A stretch of DNA of 64,000 nucleotides from Thioalkalivibrio nitratireducens DSM 14787 (GTDB lineage: Bacteria > Pseudomonadota > Gammaproteobacteria > Ectothiorhodospirales > Ectothiorhodospiraceae), in NCBI RefSeq assembly GCF_000321415.2, contig NC_019902.2, positions 1,736,001-1,800,000 of the forward strand. The letters are read 5' to 3'. The position numbers and the translations under genes are program-made. Below the pieces are notes generated by a model. The model did no database searches. It was not told the origin of the DNA and saw only the letters and a program-made list of their open reading frames with translations. Within the stretch, counting starts at the first letter, position 1, and every line of letters starts with the position of its first letter. Below, piece after piece: positions 26,463-35,305 of this stretch.

Positions 26463-27812
26463 TCACCAGTCGGGGTCCGACCGCGTACGGACGTGACACC
26501 ACCAGGTGAGCGCCATGCAAACCAGGTAAAACAACACGAACATCGTCAGTGCGCCGTGCACTCCCCCGGAGGTGCCCAGCGCCAGGGCCAACAACACCGG
26601 CACCGCGAACGCACCCAGCGCCCCAACCGCCGAGACCAGGCCGATGACCTGCCCCGACTCGCGGATCGAACGCCGCGGCGCCGGCTCCGGCCGCTCGCCC
26701 TCGATCAGGTCGGGCACGATGCGGAACATCGACCCGCTGCCCAGTCCCGCGGCCAGGAACAGCACCATGAACGCGGCCATCACCCCCCAGAAGCTCCCTG
26801 CCGTGGCCGACCCCGGGAGGAAATTCATGGACACCAGCACCGAGGACCCCATCAGCGCGAAGGCCCAGAACGTCACCGGCCCGCCGCCGTAGCGGTCCGC
26901 GAGCCAGCCGCCCAGCGGACGTGCGAGCGCACCGAACAACGGCCCCAGGAACACGTACTGCAGCACGTCGATCTCCGGGAATTGCGTGTGCGCAAACAGC
27001 GGGAAAGCGGCGGTGAAGCCGATGAACGAACCGAAGGTCCCCAGATACATCAGGGACAACACCCAGTACCGGCGCTGCGCGTACACCGACACACCGGCCT
27101 CCCGCGCGGGCGGGAACGGCACCTCGTGCATGCCGAAACGTGCAAACAGCGCGCACAGAAGGATCGCCGGAACCCAGACGAACCCCGCGTTCTGCAGCCA
27201 GAGCAGCTGCGCGTCGCCGCGCAACTCCACCGTCTGCGGCGCCCCGGCCAATGCCCCGAACACCGACAGCGTCACCACGATCGGCACCAGGAACTGCGCC
27301 ATACTGACGCCGAGGTTGCCCATTCCCGAGTTCAGGCCGAGAGCACTGCCGAGTTCCCAGCGGGGGAACAGCAGAGTCAGCGAGGTCATGCTCGACGCGA
27401 AGCTCCCGGCTCCCAGCCCACACAATCCGGCCAGCAGCAGCATCACCGGGTATGGCGTCTGCGGATCCTGCACCGCGACCCCGAGCCCGACCGCCGGGAC
27501 CAGCAGCGCGAGCGTCGTGATCATCGTCAGGCGCCGGCCTTCGACCCGTGTCGCCACCAGCCCGTAGGCAAGGCGCAGGACCGCCCCGCTCAGGCCCGGC
27601 ATTGCCGCCAGCAGGAACAACTCGGTGGTCGAGTAGCCAAACCCGGCCGGCGGCAGCAGCACCACGACCACACTCCAGATCGTCCACACCCCGAACGCGA
27701 CCAGCAGGTTCGGCACCGAGATCCAGAGGTTCCGGTGCGCGATCAGCTTGCCCCGGGACTGCCAGAAGGCGGGGTCGTCCGGGGCCCAGGAGTCGATGGC
27801 GCGGGCGTTCAT
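26463..27812 (-). CDS. NarK-family nitrate/nitrite transporter, third copy
   Basis: The protein has 449 residues with about 12 hydrophobic helices. NarK-type glycine-rich signatures are present (GLGAGSFASSMTSL, GLNSGMGNLGVSMAQFLVP) and a late FRIVPDLIEG motif. The soluble N-terminus (FWQSRGKLIAHRNLWISVPNLL) matches that of the next transporter, suggesting duplication. It is the last transporter before narG, about 60 bp upstream. Whether it imports nitrate or exports nitrite cannot be told from sequence alone. Confidence 0.88.
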   Translation of the reverse strand: MNARAIDSWAPDDPAFWQSRGKLIAHRNLWISVPNLLVAFGVWTIWSVVVVLLPPAGFGYSTTELFLLAAMPGLSGAVLRLAYGLVATRVEGRRLTMITTLALLVPAVGLGVAVQDPQTPYPVMLLLAGLCGLGAGSFASSMTSLTLLFPRWELGSALGLNSGMGNLGVSMAQFLVPIVVTLSVFGALAGAPQTVELRGDAQLLWLQNAGFVWVPAILLCALFARFGMHEVPFPPAREAGVSVYAQRRYWVLSLMYLGTFGSFIGFTAAFPLFAHTQFPEIDVLQYVFLGPLFGALARPLGGWLADRYGGGPVTFWAFALMGSSVLVSMNFLPGSATAGSFWGVMAAFMVLFLAAGLGSGSMFRIVPDLIEGERPEPAPRRSIRESGQVIGLVSAVGALGAFAVPVLLALALGTSGGVHGALTMFVLFYLVCMALTWWCHVRTRSDPDW

Positions 27813-27845
27813 CACGGTCGACGCAGCAATGGTCGTCTTTGCGGA

Positions 27846-29447
27846 TCACGGGTTCTTCACGTAGGCGTTGCGGCGCAGGTAGAACCACCAGTTCAGCACC
27901 ATGCACAGCGCGTAGAAGACCGCGAAGCCGTACATCGCCATCTCCGGCGTGCCGCCGCGGATCTGTTCACCGATGACCAGCGGAGCGACGAACGCGCCGT
28001 AGGCGGCGACCGCCGAGGTCCAGCCGAGCACCGGGCCGGCCTGTTCGCGGTTGTAGATCACGCCGATCGTGCGGAACGTCGACCCGTTGCCGATGCCGGT
28101 CGCCGCGAAGATCACGATGAACAGCGCGATGAAGGCAAAGAAGTACTGCTCCGGGTTGGGCGAGTTGTACGCCAGCATCATCATGTAGCCGACCGCGGCA
28201 GAGGCGATCACCATCACCCCAGCGATGATCTGGGTCACGATCGAACCGCCGACCTTGTCGGAGACCCAGCCACCCACCGGGCGGATCAGCGCGCCGACGA
28301 ACGGCCCGATCCAGGCGTAGGTGAGCGCCGACGGGGCGTTCGGGTTCGCGACCCGTTCCATCACCCCGTCCACCTCGACGCTGCTGAAGCCGAAGATGAC
28401 CGTGATCGACAGGGGCAATGCCATCGAGAAGCCGATGAACGATCCGAAGGTCAGGATGTACAGCACCGTCATCGACCAGGTGTGCTTGTCCTTGAAGATC
28501 GTGAACTGGCGTTTGGAGTTGGCCCCGATCTTTCCGGGCATGATGCGCATCAGGAACAGCGTCGCGACGATGATCAGCAGCATCGCGATCCACATGTTCA
28601 GGATGCCGAGGCCGGTCGGGGGTGGCAGGTACAGGTACAGGCCGACGCCGGCGGTCAGGAAACCGATCAGGTACAGGCTGAGAATCTTGCCGAATGCCGT
28701 GATCGCGTGACCGGGTTCCGGGGTGATCGGCCGCAGGTTGTTCATCCCGAACCAGGCCAGCACCACCAGCGGGATCATGATCGCCGCCCAGATGAAGCCG
28801 GCGTTCTGGATCCAGGTTTCGGAGCCCGCCGGGATCCTGCCGATCAGCGTGCCGCTGTCCTTCAGCAGGGTCATTGGATCCCCGGCGATCACCCCGAACA
28901 GGCCGACGGTCATCACGGCCGGGATCAGGATCTGCATCGTGGTCACGCCGAAGTTGCCGAGACCGGCGTTCAATCCCAGCGCCAGACCCTGCCGGTTCTT
29001 CGGAAAGAAGGTGCTGATGTTGCTCATCGACGCCGCGAAGTTGCCGCCGCCGACGCCGGAGAGCAGCGCGAGCAGCTGGAACACCCACAGCGGTGTGTCC
29101 TGGGTCTGCAAGGCAAAGCCAGCCCCGAGCGCGGGCAGAATCAGCAGCAGCGAGGTCAGGAAGATCGTATTGCGCCCGCCGGCGACGCGGATCATGAACG
29201 AGGCGGGGATGCGCAGCGTCGCACCGGTCAGGCCGGCGATCGCGGTCAGGGTGAACAGTTCGGCCTGGGAAAACGGAAACCCCAGGTTGATCATCTGCAC
29301 CGTGATCATGCCCCACATCAGCCAGATGGCGAAGGCACCGAGCAGGTTCGGGATCGAGATCCAGAGATTGCGGTTCGCAATACGTTTGCCCTTCGATTCC
29401 CAGAACGCCTTGTCCTCGACGTCCCATTCTTTGATATCAGCGGCCAT
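27846..29447 (-). CDS. narK: NarK-family nitrate/nitrite transporter, second copy
   Basis: The protein has 533 residues from ATG 29447, with 12 or more helices. NarK signatures: FALQTQDTP, GGGNFAASMSNISTFFP, GLNAGLGNFGVTTMQ and GNGSTFRTIGVIYNREQAGP. It begins with the same EDKAFWESKGKRIANRNLWIS segment as the 26463 copy, then has an extra central extension around residue 230. It moves nitrate in and nitrite out in support of NarGHI. It shares the operon with the two other MFS genes. Confidence 0.9.
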   Translation of the reverse strand: MAADIKEWDVEDKAFWESKGKRIANRNLWISIPNLLGAFAIWLMWGMITVQMINLGFPFSQAELFTLTAIAGLTGATLRIPASFMIRVAGGRNTIFLTSLLLILPALGAGFALQTQDTPLWVFQLLALLSGVGGGNFAASMSNISTFFPKNRQGLALGLNAGLGNFGVTTMQILIPAVMTVGLFGVIAGDPMTLLKDSGTLIGRIPAGSETWIQNAGFIWAAIMIPLVVLAWFGMNNLRPITPEPGHAITAFGKILSLYLIGFLTAGVGLYLYLPPPTGLGILNMWIAMLLIIVATLFLMRIMPGKIGANSKRQFTIFKDKHTWSMTVLYILTFGSFIGFSMALPLSITVIFGFSSVEVDGVMERVANPNAPSALTYAWIGPFVGALIRPVGGWVSDKVGGSIVTQIIAGVMVIASAAVGYMMMLAYNSPNPEQYFFAFIALFIVIFAATGIGNGSTFRTIGVIYNREQAGPVLGWTSAVAAYGAFVAPLVIGEQIRGGTPEMAMYGFAVFYALCMVLNWWFYLRRNAYVKNP

Positions 29448-29502
29448 TGCAGTTGGCTCCCATGTCAGTCGCTATCTTTGTCGTTGTTTTCCGGCACGGC
29501 CG

Positions 29503-30750
29503 TCACCGGGTACCCACCGCCGCCGGGGCGGCCGGCTTGCGTTCGGTCCACCACATCCAGATCAGCGACACGCCGGTGGCACCGAACAGCAACCACCAGA
29601 CGATCTGGTTGAACTGGAAGACGTCCACGAGGGCGCCGAACATGATCGGCAGCAGGAATCCGCCGAGGCCGCCGATCAATCCGACGATCCCGGAAATCAC
29701 ACCGATATTCTGCGGATACTCGTTGGCGATGTACTTGAACACCGAGGCCTTGCCGAAGCCCCAGGCGATGCCCATCACGAACAGGGCCGCGGTGAAGAGG
29801 TAGATGTTGCCGCCGAAGCTGAAGGTCAGCGTCCCGCCGTCGACCGTGCGGATCGCCAGCTCGGTTTGCGGATAGGCCATGTAGAACAGGCATATCAGGC
29901 TGGTCCACATCACCCACCAGGTCACGGTGTGGGCGCCGAAACGGTCGGACAGCCAACCGCCGAGAGCGCGAATCACCCCCGACGGCAGTACGAATATCGC
30001 GGCGAGCAGCGCGGCAACCTGGATACCGATGCCGTATTCGCTGATGTAGTACTTGGTCATCCACAGCGAGACGCCGACGTAGCCGCCGAACACCAGCGAG
30101 TAGTACTGGCTGTACTTCCAGACTTTCGGATCCTTCAGCGCCGCGAGCTGCTCGCGGATCGTCACGGACTTGTCGACCAGGTGGCTGACCGGTTCCTTGA
30201 ACGTGAAGAACCAGTAGAGAACCACCATCACCGCCATTGCCACCGCATAGACACGCGGTACCATGGTCCAGCCGTAGGCCACGACCAGCGTCGGTGCGAC
30301 GAATTTGGTGACCGCCGCCCCCGCATTGCCCGCGCCGAAGATCCCCATCGCGAAACCCTGGTTCTTCTTTTCGAACCAGCGCGCGGTACCGGAGATGCCG
30401 ACCGCGAACGAACCGCCGGCCATGCCGACGAACAGGCCCGCGACCAGCAGCGCCCAGTACTGCTCGAGGGTCGACACCATCCAGATCGGAACGATGGTGA
30501 CCGCCATCAGCACGGTGAACACAATCCGCGCCCCGTAGCGGTCGGTCAGCATGCCCAGGGGCAGCCGGATCAGCGAACCCGTCAGGATGGGCATCGCGAC
30601 CAGGATGCCGAACTCGGTCTCTGAAAGTCCCAGGTCTTCCTTTAACGGGATGCCGATGATCGAGAACATGGTCCACACGGCGAAACACACCGTGAAGGCC
30701 AGGGTGTTCATCGTGAGTACGGAGATCTGCTGGTAGCGGGGGGTCGCCAC
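29503..30750 (-). CDS. NarK1-like MFS nitrate transporter, first gene of the nar operon
   Basis: The protein has 415 residues from GTG 30750 (AGGGGAAC ribosome site) and about 12 helices. FVGMAGGSFAVGISGTARWFEKKNQGFAMGI and GAGNAGAAVTKFVAP match the NarK1/NasA-type proton-linked nitrate importers, a different clade from the two downstream copies. As the promoter-proximal gene it is likely the main importer when nitrate respiration is induced. It is divergent from narX. Confidence 0.88.
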   Translation of the reverse strand: MATPRYQQISVLTMNTLAFTVCFAVWTMFSIIGIPLKEDLGLSETEFGILVAMPILTGSLIRLPLGMLTDRYGARIVFTVLMAVTIVPIWMVSTLEQYWALLVAGLFVGMAGGSFAVGISGTARWFEKKNQGFAMGIFGAGNAGAAVTKFVAPTLVVAYGWTMVPRVYAVAMAVMVVLYWFFTFKEPVSHLVDKSVTIREQLAALKDPKVWKYSQYYSLVFGGYVGVSLWMTKYYISEYGIGIQVAALLAAIFVLPSGVIRALGGWLSDRFGAHTVTWWVMWTSLICLFYMAYPQTELAIRTVDGGTLTFSFGGNIYLFTAALFVMGIAWGFGKASVFKYIANEYPQNIGVISGIVGLIGGLGGFLLPIMFGALVDVFQFNQIVWWLLFGATGVSLIWMWWTERKPAAPAAVGTR

Positions 30751-31051
30751 GGTTGTTCCCCTTGTTTTGAAGCTGGGCTTGCAGCCTTTTCTACGCCCCG
30801 TACACCGGGCGGTAAATGCGCATTCGGGTACCGGTGCGGGGGGTTCCCTGCTCGACTAACCCGTTGTGGGTACTCCTGACCACATCCTGCAAAACTTTGA
30901 ATCTGCGTTATTCTTTACTCAGGCCACGCGCGCGTCCCGGCGCCTGCACAGCACGAAAAATCCGGTATGGGTATGCCGGAAAACCCCGGTGAGAACCCAC
31001 TGGCTGGGCTCGTGCGGGGGCTTTGTGCGCGGCCCGGGCCAGAGGGTTACT
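30751..31051. promoter_or_regulatory. divergent narK / narX control region
   Basis: This 301-bp gap separates the nar operon from narXL. One heptamer fitting the NarL consensus TACYYMT is seen (TACTCCT, 30871-30877). I found no clear FNR box. Regulation by the adjacent NarXL pair is expected from known systems, but the sites need footprinting. Confidence 0.4.
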
Positions 31052-32995
31052 ATGGTGCGCGACATGAAACGTTCCCTGATGCTGCGTCTCGGCCTCGCGT
31101 TCACACTGATCGCGGTGCTGGCATTGTTCGGGATCATCTCCTCGGTGATCATCGCCGAGACGCTGCGCGGCGAGGCGACCGCCATCAACCGCGCCGGTGC
31201 GCTGCGCATGCAGACGTACATCATCAGCACCGAGTTGCTGGAACCCCGTGCCGAGACATCCGACGCCCGCCGTGCACGGGTCGAGAGCGCCCTCGACCGG
31301 TTCGACTCGCGCTACCGTAGTGAGGCGCTGACCCGCATCGTGCCCAGACGCCAGACGGAGCCCGCCCGCCAGGCCTACGACGAGGTGGGTCGCGTCTGGC
31401 ACCAGGCGATACGACCCGGAATACTCGCTGCCGTCGACGGTCCACTGATCCCGGAAGAAGTCGCCGATCTGCGGGAGCAGGTCGACGCATTCGTGGGGCA
31501 GATCGACGAACTGGTGCGCCTGCTCGAACAGAAGACCGAATCCAAGGTGCAGCTGCTGCGCTTCACGCAGGGCCTGTCATTGTTCCTGACTCTTGTGGTG
31601 ATTTTCATCACGATGTACTTCGTACGGACCGAGGTGCTGCAACCCCTGCGCGAGTTGCTGCGTGCCGCCGAGGCAGTGCGGCGCCGCGATTTCGGCTGGC
31701 GGACCCTGCACACCGGTGACGACGAGCTCGGTCGTCTCGGCACGACCTTCAACCTCATGGCTGAAGACCTGTCCCAGACCTACGAGGAACTGGAGGCGCG
31801 GGTCCGCGAGAAGACCGGGGCGCTCGAGCGCAGCAACCGCTCGCTCGCGCTGATGTACCGGTCGCTGATGCACCTGCAGGATGCTCATCCCGCGGACGCC
31901 AGTTATTCGCGCACGCTGCGGGAGCTCGAGCGGTTTCTCGGGCTGGGTGCGGGCAGCGTCTGCGTGGTCGAGCCCGACGGCCGCAAGGGCTTCCGCATGG
32001 CGACATCGGAATCCTCTGCCGGACGGCCCGAGGTGTTCTGCACCCTCGAGTCCTGCCGCGACTGCCTCGAGGACGGGCGGACGCGTCTCAACCGCCCCGC
32101 CCGAAGCCAGGCCGAGAACGGGCGCGTGCTGACCGTGCCGCTGCGCGACGGCGAGCGCACCCACGGGTTGCTGCGGATGCAGGTTCCCGATGGCATCACG
32201 CTCGAACCTTGGCAGATCCAGCTCGCGGAGGGTGTCGCACAGCACCTCGGGACCGCGATCGGCCGGCAACTCCGCGCGGATCAGCTCAACCGCCTGGCGC
32301 TGCTCGAGGAACGCGCGACCATCGCGCGTGAGCTGCACGACTCGCTCGCTCAGGCGCTGACGTACATGAAGATCCAGGTGAGCCGCCTGCAGGGGATGCT
32401 GAAGACCCCGGGGCGCGAGTTCCAAATGGAGTCTACGCTGCGCGACCTGCGTGAAGGACTGAACAGCGCCTACGGCGAACTGCGCGAACTGCTGACCACA
32501 TTCCGCATCCGCATGGACGAACAGGGCCTGAACCGGGCACTCGAGGCAACGGTACGCGAGTTCGCCGACCGCGGGGAGCTGTCGATCCGCCTGGACAACC
32601 GGGTGGCGGACGGACAGATCGGGGTGAACGAGGAAATCCACGTGCTGCAAATCGTGCGCGAAGCGCTTTCGAACGTGATCAAGCATTCCGGTGCACGTTC
32701 CGCAACCGTCGGCCTGGAGACCGCAACTGATGGCAGAATACGGGTGACGCTCGAGGACGACGGCCGCGGCATGCCCCAGCCTGCCGGAAGACGCGGCCAC
32801 TACGGCCTCGCGATCATGCGCGAGCGCGCCCGGAACCTGAACGGAGAATTCGACATTCTGCCGCGGGCAGATGGCGGCACCATCGTGACGGTGCTGTTCG
32901 AACCCGCCGCGCTTCCCGCGGCCTATACTGAACCCTTGCACGAGACCACCACGGATGATGCCACAGCACTCCCGAAAGCCCAGTCCCAAACCTGA
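31052..32995 (+). CDS. narX: nitrate/nitrite sensor histidine kinase
   Basis: The start is ATG 31052 (AGAGGG ribosome site). Two membrane helices (residues ~10-35 and ~165-190) flank a periplasmic helical sensor with the P-box INRAGALRMQTY that binds nitrate in NarX. HAMP, a central region with a Cys cluster (CTLESCRDC), a HisKA_3 segment (ERATIARELHDSLAQALTYMK, phosphoacceptor His) and an HATPase domain (DDGRGMP, GHYGLAIMRERA) follow. It phosphorylates NarL, whose gene overlaps the 3' end by 41 bp. Confidence 0.93.
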   Translation: MVRDMKRSLMLRLGLAFTLIAVLALFGIISSVIIAETLRGEATAINRAGALRMQTYIISTELLEPRAETSDARRARVESALDRFDSRYRSEALTRIVPRRQTEPARQAYDEVGRVWHQAIRPGILAAVDGPLIPEEVADLREQVDAFVGQIDELVRLLEQKTESKVQLLRFTQGLSLFLTLVVIFITMYFVRTEVLQPLRELLRAAEAVRRRDFGWRTLHTGDDELGRLGTTFNLMAEDLSQTYEELEARVREKTGALERSNRSLALMYRSLMHLQDAHPADASYSRTLRELERFLGLGAGSVCVVEPDGRKGFRMATSESSAGRPEVFCTLESCRDCLEDGRTRLNRPARSQAENGRVLTVPLRDGERTHGLLRMQVPDGITLEPWQIQLAEGVAQHLGTAIGRQLRADQLNRLALLEERATIARELHDSLAQALTYMKIQVSRLQGMLKTPGREFQMESTLRDLREGLNSAYGELRELLTTFRIRMDEQGLNRALEATVREFADRGELSIRLDNRVADGQIGVNEEIHVLQIVREALSNVIKHSGARSATVGLETATDGRIRVTLEDDGRGMPQPAGRRGHYGLAIMRERARNLNGEFDILPRADGGTIVTVLFEPAALPAAYTEPLHETTTDDATALPKAQSQT

Positions 32996-33647
32996 CGAGC
33001 CCCGAGCCGACGCCCGGGTGGTGATCATCGACGACCATCCCCTGTTCCGGAAAGGCGCGCGTGAACTGCTGGAGCCAGGCACCGGCTTCGAGGTCGTCGG
33101 CGAGGCCAGTTCCGGCGCCGAAGGTCTGCGCCGGGTAGGCGAGATCAGGCCGGACCTCGTCCTGCTGGATTTGAACATGGCCGAGATGGACGGCCTCGAA
33201 ACGCTCCGGCGGTTGCATCAGGCCGATCCGGATATGCGGGTCGTGATGCTGACCGTCTCCGACCGCGAGGAGGATCTCGTCGAAGCGCTGCGGGCCGGGG
33301 CGTCCGGCTACCTGCTGAAGGACATGGAGCCGGAGGACCTGCTCGACCGCCTGCGCCAGGTGCTCGAAGGGCATCTGGTGCTGAGCGAAGGGCTGACCGA
33401 GCATCTCGCGCGCGCCGTGCGTCGGGAACACGAGCCCACGCCGCTGGACCGGGCCGGGTTGACCGAACGCGAGACTGAGATCCTGAATCAGATCGCCGAC
33501 GGCCTGAGCAACAAGCACATCGCCCGCAACCTCGACATCACCGAGGGCACGGTGAAGGTGCACGTGAAGAACCTGCTGCGCAAGCTGAATCTGCGCTCGC
33601 GGGTCGAAGCCGCGGTCTGGATGGTCGAACAGCGGCGGCCACACTGA
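32955..33647 (+). CDS. narL: NarL-type response regulator
   Basis: The protein has 230 residues. The receiver domain contains IDDHPLFRKG and LVLLDLNMAEMDG with the phospho-Asp. A LuxR-type HTH follows (LTERETEILNQIADGLSNKHIARNL, EGTVKVHVKNLLRKL). It overlaps narX, so the pair is co-translated. The likely targets are the divergent narK-narGHJI promoter and other anaerobic genes. A palindromic repeat pair follows it. Confidence 0.93.
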   Translation: MMPQHSRKPSPKPDEPRADARVVIIDDHPLFRKGARELLEPGTGFEVVGEASSGAEGLRRVGEIRPDLVLLDLNMAEMDGLETLRRLHQADPDMRVVMLTVSDREEDLVEALRAGASGYLLKDMEPEDLLDRLRQVLEGHLVLSEGLTEHLARAVRREHEPTPLDRAGLTERETEILNQIADGLSNKHIARNLDITEGTVKVHVKNLLRKLNLRSRVEAAVWMVEQRRPH

Positions 33648-33682
33648 CGCGATAACCGCGCCACCGCCCGCGCGGCCCACCT

Positions 33683-33798
33683 GTAGGGCGGAAAAGCGTC
33701 AGCGTCATCCGTCGGTCGGCGCGTGCCGGAGCCCGAAGGTCTGTGCCACCCCCAACGCCCGGATGGCGGATGACGGCCTTCGGCCTCTTCCGCCCTAC
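33683..33798. repeat. palindromic intergenic repeat, tandem copy 1
   Basis: Arms TAGGGCGGAAAAGCG and CTTCCGCCCTA enclose a ~60-bp spacer. The spacer is nearly identical to that of the copy starting at 33816, so the pair arose by recent tandem duplication. Confidence 0.75.
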
Positions 33799-33815
33799 CT
33801 TGCCGTGGCGATCTG

Positions 33816-33930
33816 TAGGGCGGAAAAGCGTCAGCGTCATCCGCCGGTCGGCGCGTGCCGGAGCCCGAAGGTCTGTGCCACCCCCAACGCCCGGATGGCG
33901 GATGACGGCCTTCGGCCTCTTCCGCCCTAC
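33816..33930. repeat. palindromic intergenic repeat, tandem copy 2
   Basis: Same unit and almost the same spacer as 33683-33798, ending 35 bp from the stop of the second DsrC-like gene. It probably folds into a long hairpin between the convergent narL and DsrC-like genes. Confidence 0.75.
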
Positions 33931-33964
33931 AGCGGGGACTCGTGTGGGGCGGCAGATGCGAGTC

Positions 33965-34303
33965 TCAGCCGGTGCTCCAGGCGCGCGGGCGGCGCATGCC
34001 GGCGATCCGGCAGGCCTGCTTCACATAGCCGTAGGGGAACAATTTGAACAAGTAATTGTGGGCCTTGGCGCCGTAGCCAAATTCGTCGTCGAGGAACTTG
34101 ATCACGAAGCGGGCATCCACCGCGATCTGGTGCTCGTCGTAGTACTCGCGGATGAAGCGGATCACGGCCCAGTGCTCGTCGCTGAGCGCGATGCCCTCCT
34201 GCTCGGCGAACTGCTCCGCCACTTCGGGCGTCCAGGACTCCGGATCGACGAGGTAACCCTCTTCGTCGGTCACGTAGGTTCTTTCGATCGTCTCGGTTGC
34301 CAT
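33965..34303 (-). CDS. second DsrC/TusE-family protein lacking the penultimate Cys
   Basis: The protein has 112 residues from ATG 34303 (GAGGAGG ribosome site). It shares the central and C-terminal sequence of the 19044 copy almost without change (ending QACRIAGMRRPRAWSTG), while the first ~40 residues differ more. One Cys remains on the C-terminal arm and Trp replaces the terminal one. It is the last gene of a CBS - HPP - Cys-rich protein cluster. That makes a nitrite- or sulfur-responsive accessory role more likely than sulfur relay by persulfide transfer. Confidence 0.9.
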   Translation of the reverse strand: MATETIERTYVTDEEGYLVDPESWTPEVAEQFAEQEGIALSDEHWAVIRFIREYYDEHQIAVDARFVIKFLDDEFGYGAKAHNYLFKLFPYGYVKQACRIAGMRRPRAWSTG

Positions 34304-34390
34304 CTCGGCCTCCTCTTGTCGGTATGTCGAATCAATGCAGGGATCGGGTTGGTGCCAAGGGCAGACAGGCACCCTGCCCTGCGGCAAATC

Positions 34391-34747
34391 TCAGGCTTCC
34401 ACCGTTTCCGGAAGCCATGCGCAGACCCGATCCTCGAGCTTCTCGCACAGCCCGCAGTCGCGGCAGGCGGGTCCGTCGCGGGCGGGCAACGGCATGCGCT
34501 CGGCGAGAAACTCCCGGATCTCTTCGTCGGCCTCGGGAACGTCGAGGGTGCCAGCCGCCGCTGCGTCGAAACGCTGCTCCGCCAGGTCCACGAGGTCGTC
34601 GTAGAACTCGTTCATGTCCTGGCAGTGTTCGGTCGCGCGAAGCTCGTCACCCATGTCGAACAGGATCCGCGACAACGCCTGGTTCTGGCGGTCGATGACC
34701 GGATCCCCCGATGTCGGGTTGCGGCTGGATCGGCGCAGGCGGCGCAT
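34391..34747 (-). CDS. small hypothetical protein with CX2CX2CX7C tail
   Basis: The protein has 118 residues from ATG 34747 (AAGGAGAA ribosome site). The helical centre (VIDRQNQALSRILFDMGDEL, EFYDDLVDLAEQRFDAA) loosely recalls the first helices of hemerythrin, but the metal-binding His pattern is absent. The C-terminus carries CRDCGLCEKLEDRVC, a CX2CX2CX7C array that could bind a metal or Fe-S cluster. It lies between the HPP and DsrC-like genes. I do not recognise the family. Confidence 0.75.
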   Translation of the reverse strand: MRRLRRSSRNPTSGDPVIDRQNQALSRILFDMGDELRATEHCQDMNEFYDDLVDLAEQRFDAAAAGTLDVPEADEEIREFLAERMPLPARDGPACRDCGLCEKLEDRVCAWLPETVEA

Positions 34748-34765
34748 GTCATTTTCTCCTTGTCG

Positions 34766-35305
34766 TTACAGCCAGACCTCGGGATAACGCCGGGTCTTGG
34801 GCAGGTTGTTGAACAGAACGGCCACGGCGAGCAGGATCAGCGCGCCTGCGGCCACCGGAAGCAGTACGAACAGGAATCCGAGGCTGTGGACCTGTTCGCC
34901 TCCCATCACCGCGAGCAGGGCCGTCGCCCCGCCCGGCGGGTGCAGCGTGCGCGTCAGGTGCATTGCCGCGATCGCGGTCGCCACCGCGCCCGCCTCGGCG
35001 AGCCAGATCTGGCCTCCCAGTAGCTTGAACGCGGCAACACCGATCAATGCCGACAGCAGGTGCCCGCCGACCAGGTTGCGGGGCTGCGCCAGCGGGCTTC
35101 GCGGTGCCCCGAACAGCAGCACGGCCGAGGCACCGAAGGAACTGATCAGTAGCAGGTAGGCAGTGCCCTCGAAGAACTGTTGATGCAGCAGCCCGACCAC
35201 CGCGATCCCGATGAACGCCCCGCACCAGGACCAGAACACCTCGGTGTTCGAGACCCTCGGCAGGTTGCCGCGGGTGGTGCCCAGCATCTTGCGCAAGTAG
35301 TTCAT
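34766..35305 (-). CDS. HPP-family integral membrane protein (putative nitrite transporter)
   Basis: The protein has 179 residues and four hydrophobic helices. The family signature HLTRTLHPPGGATALLAV contains the HPP motif. HPP proteins of plastids and cyanobacteria transport nitrite, which fits a site beside the nitrate reductase block. The ATG overlaps the stop of the CBS gene (ATGA). In many bacteria HPP and CBS domains are fused; here they are adjacent coupled genes. Confidence 0.88.
   Translation of the reverse strand: MNYLRKMLGTTRGNLPRVSNTEVFWSWCGAFIGIAVVGLLHQQFFEGTAYLLLISSFGASAVLLFGAPRSPLAQPRNLVGGHLLSALIGVAAFKLLGGQIWLAEAGAVATAIAAMHLTRTLHPPGGATALLAVMGGEQVHSLGFLFVLLPVAAGALILLAVAVLFNNLPKTRRYPEVWL

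Noticed and set aside
25047-29612. A 1521-codon plus-strand open frame opposite narG and narK
   Set aside because: It is a GC-bias shadow of well-supported genes on the minus strand. Its product is low-complexity, rich in Arg, His, Gln and Asp, without any known domain.
30871-30877. Firm NarL operator call
   Set aside because: A single degenerate heptamer in 300 bp is expected by chance fairly often; kept only as a candidate inside the control region.
19044-34303. Calling the two DsrC-like proteins functional DsrC or TusE
   Set aside because: Both have Trp at the penultimate-Cys position, so the residue needed for sulfur transfer is absent.
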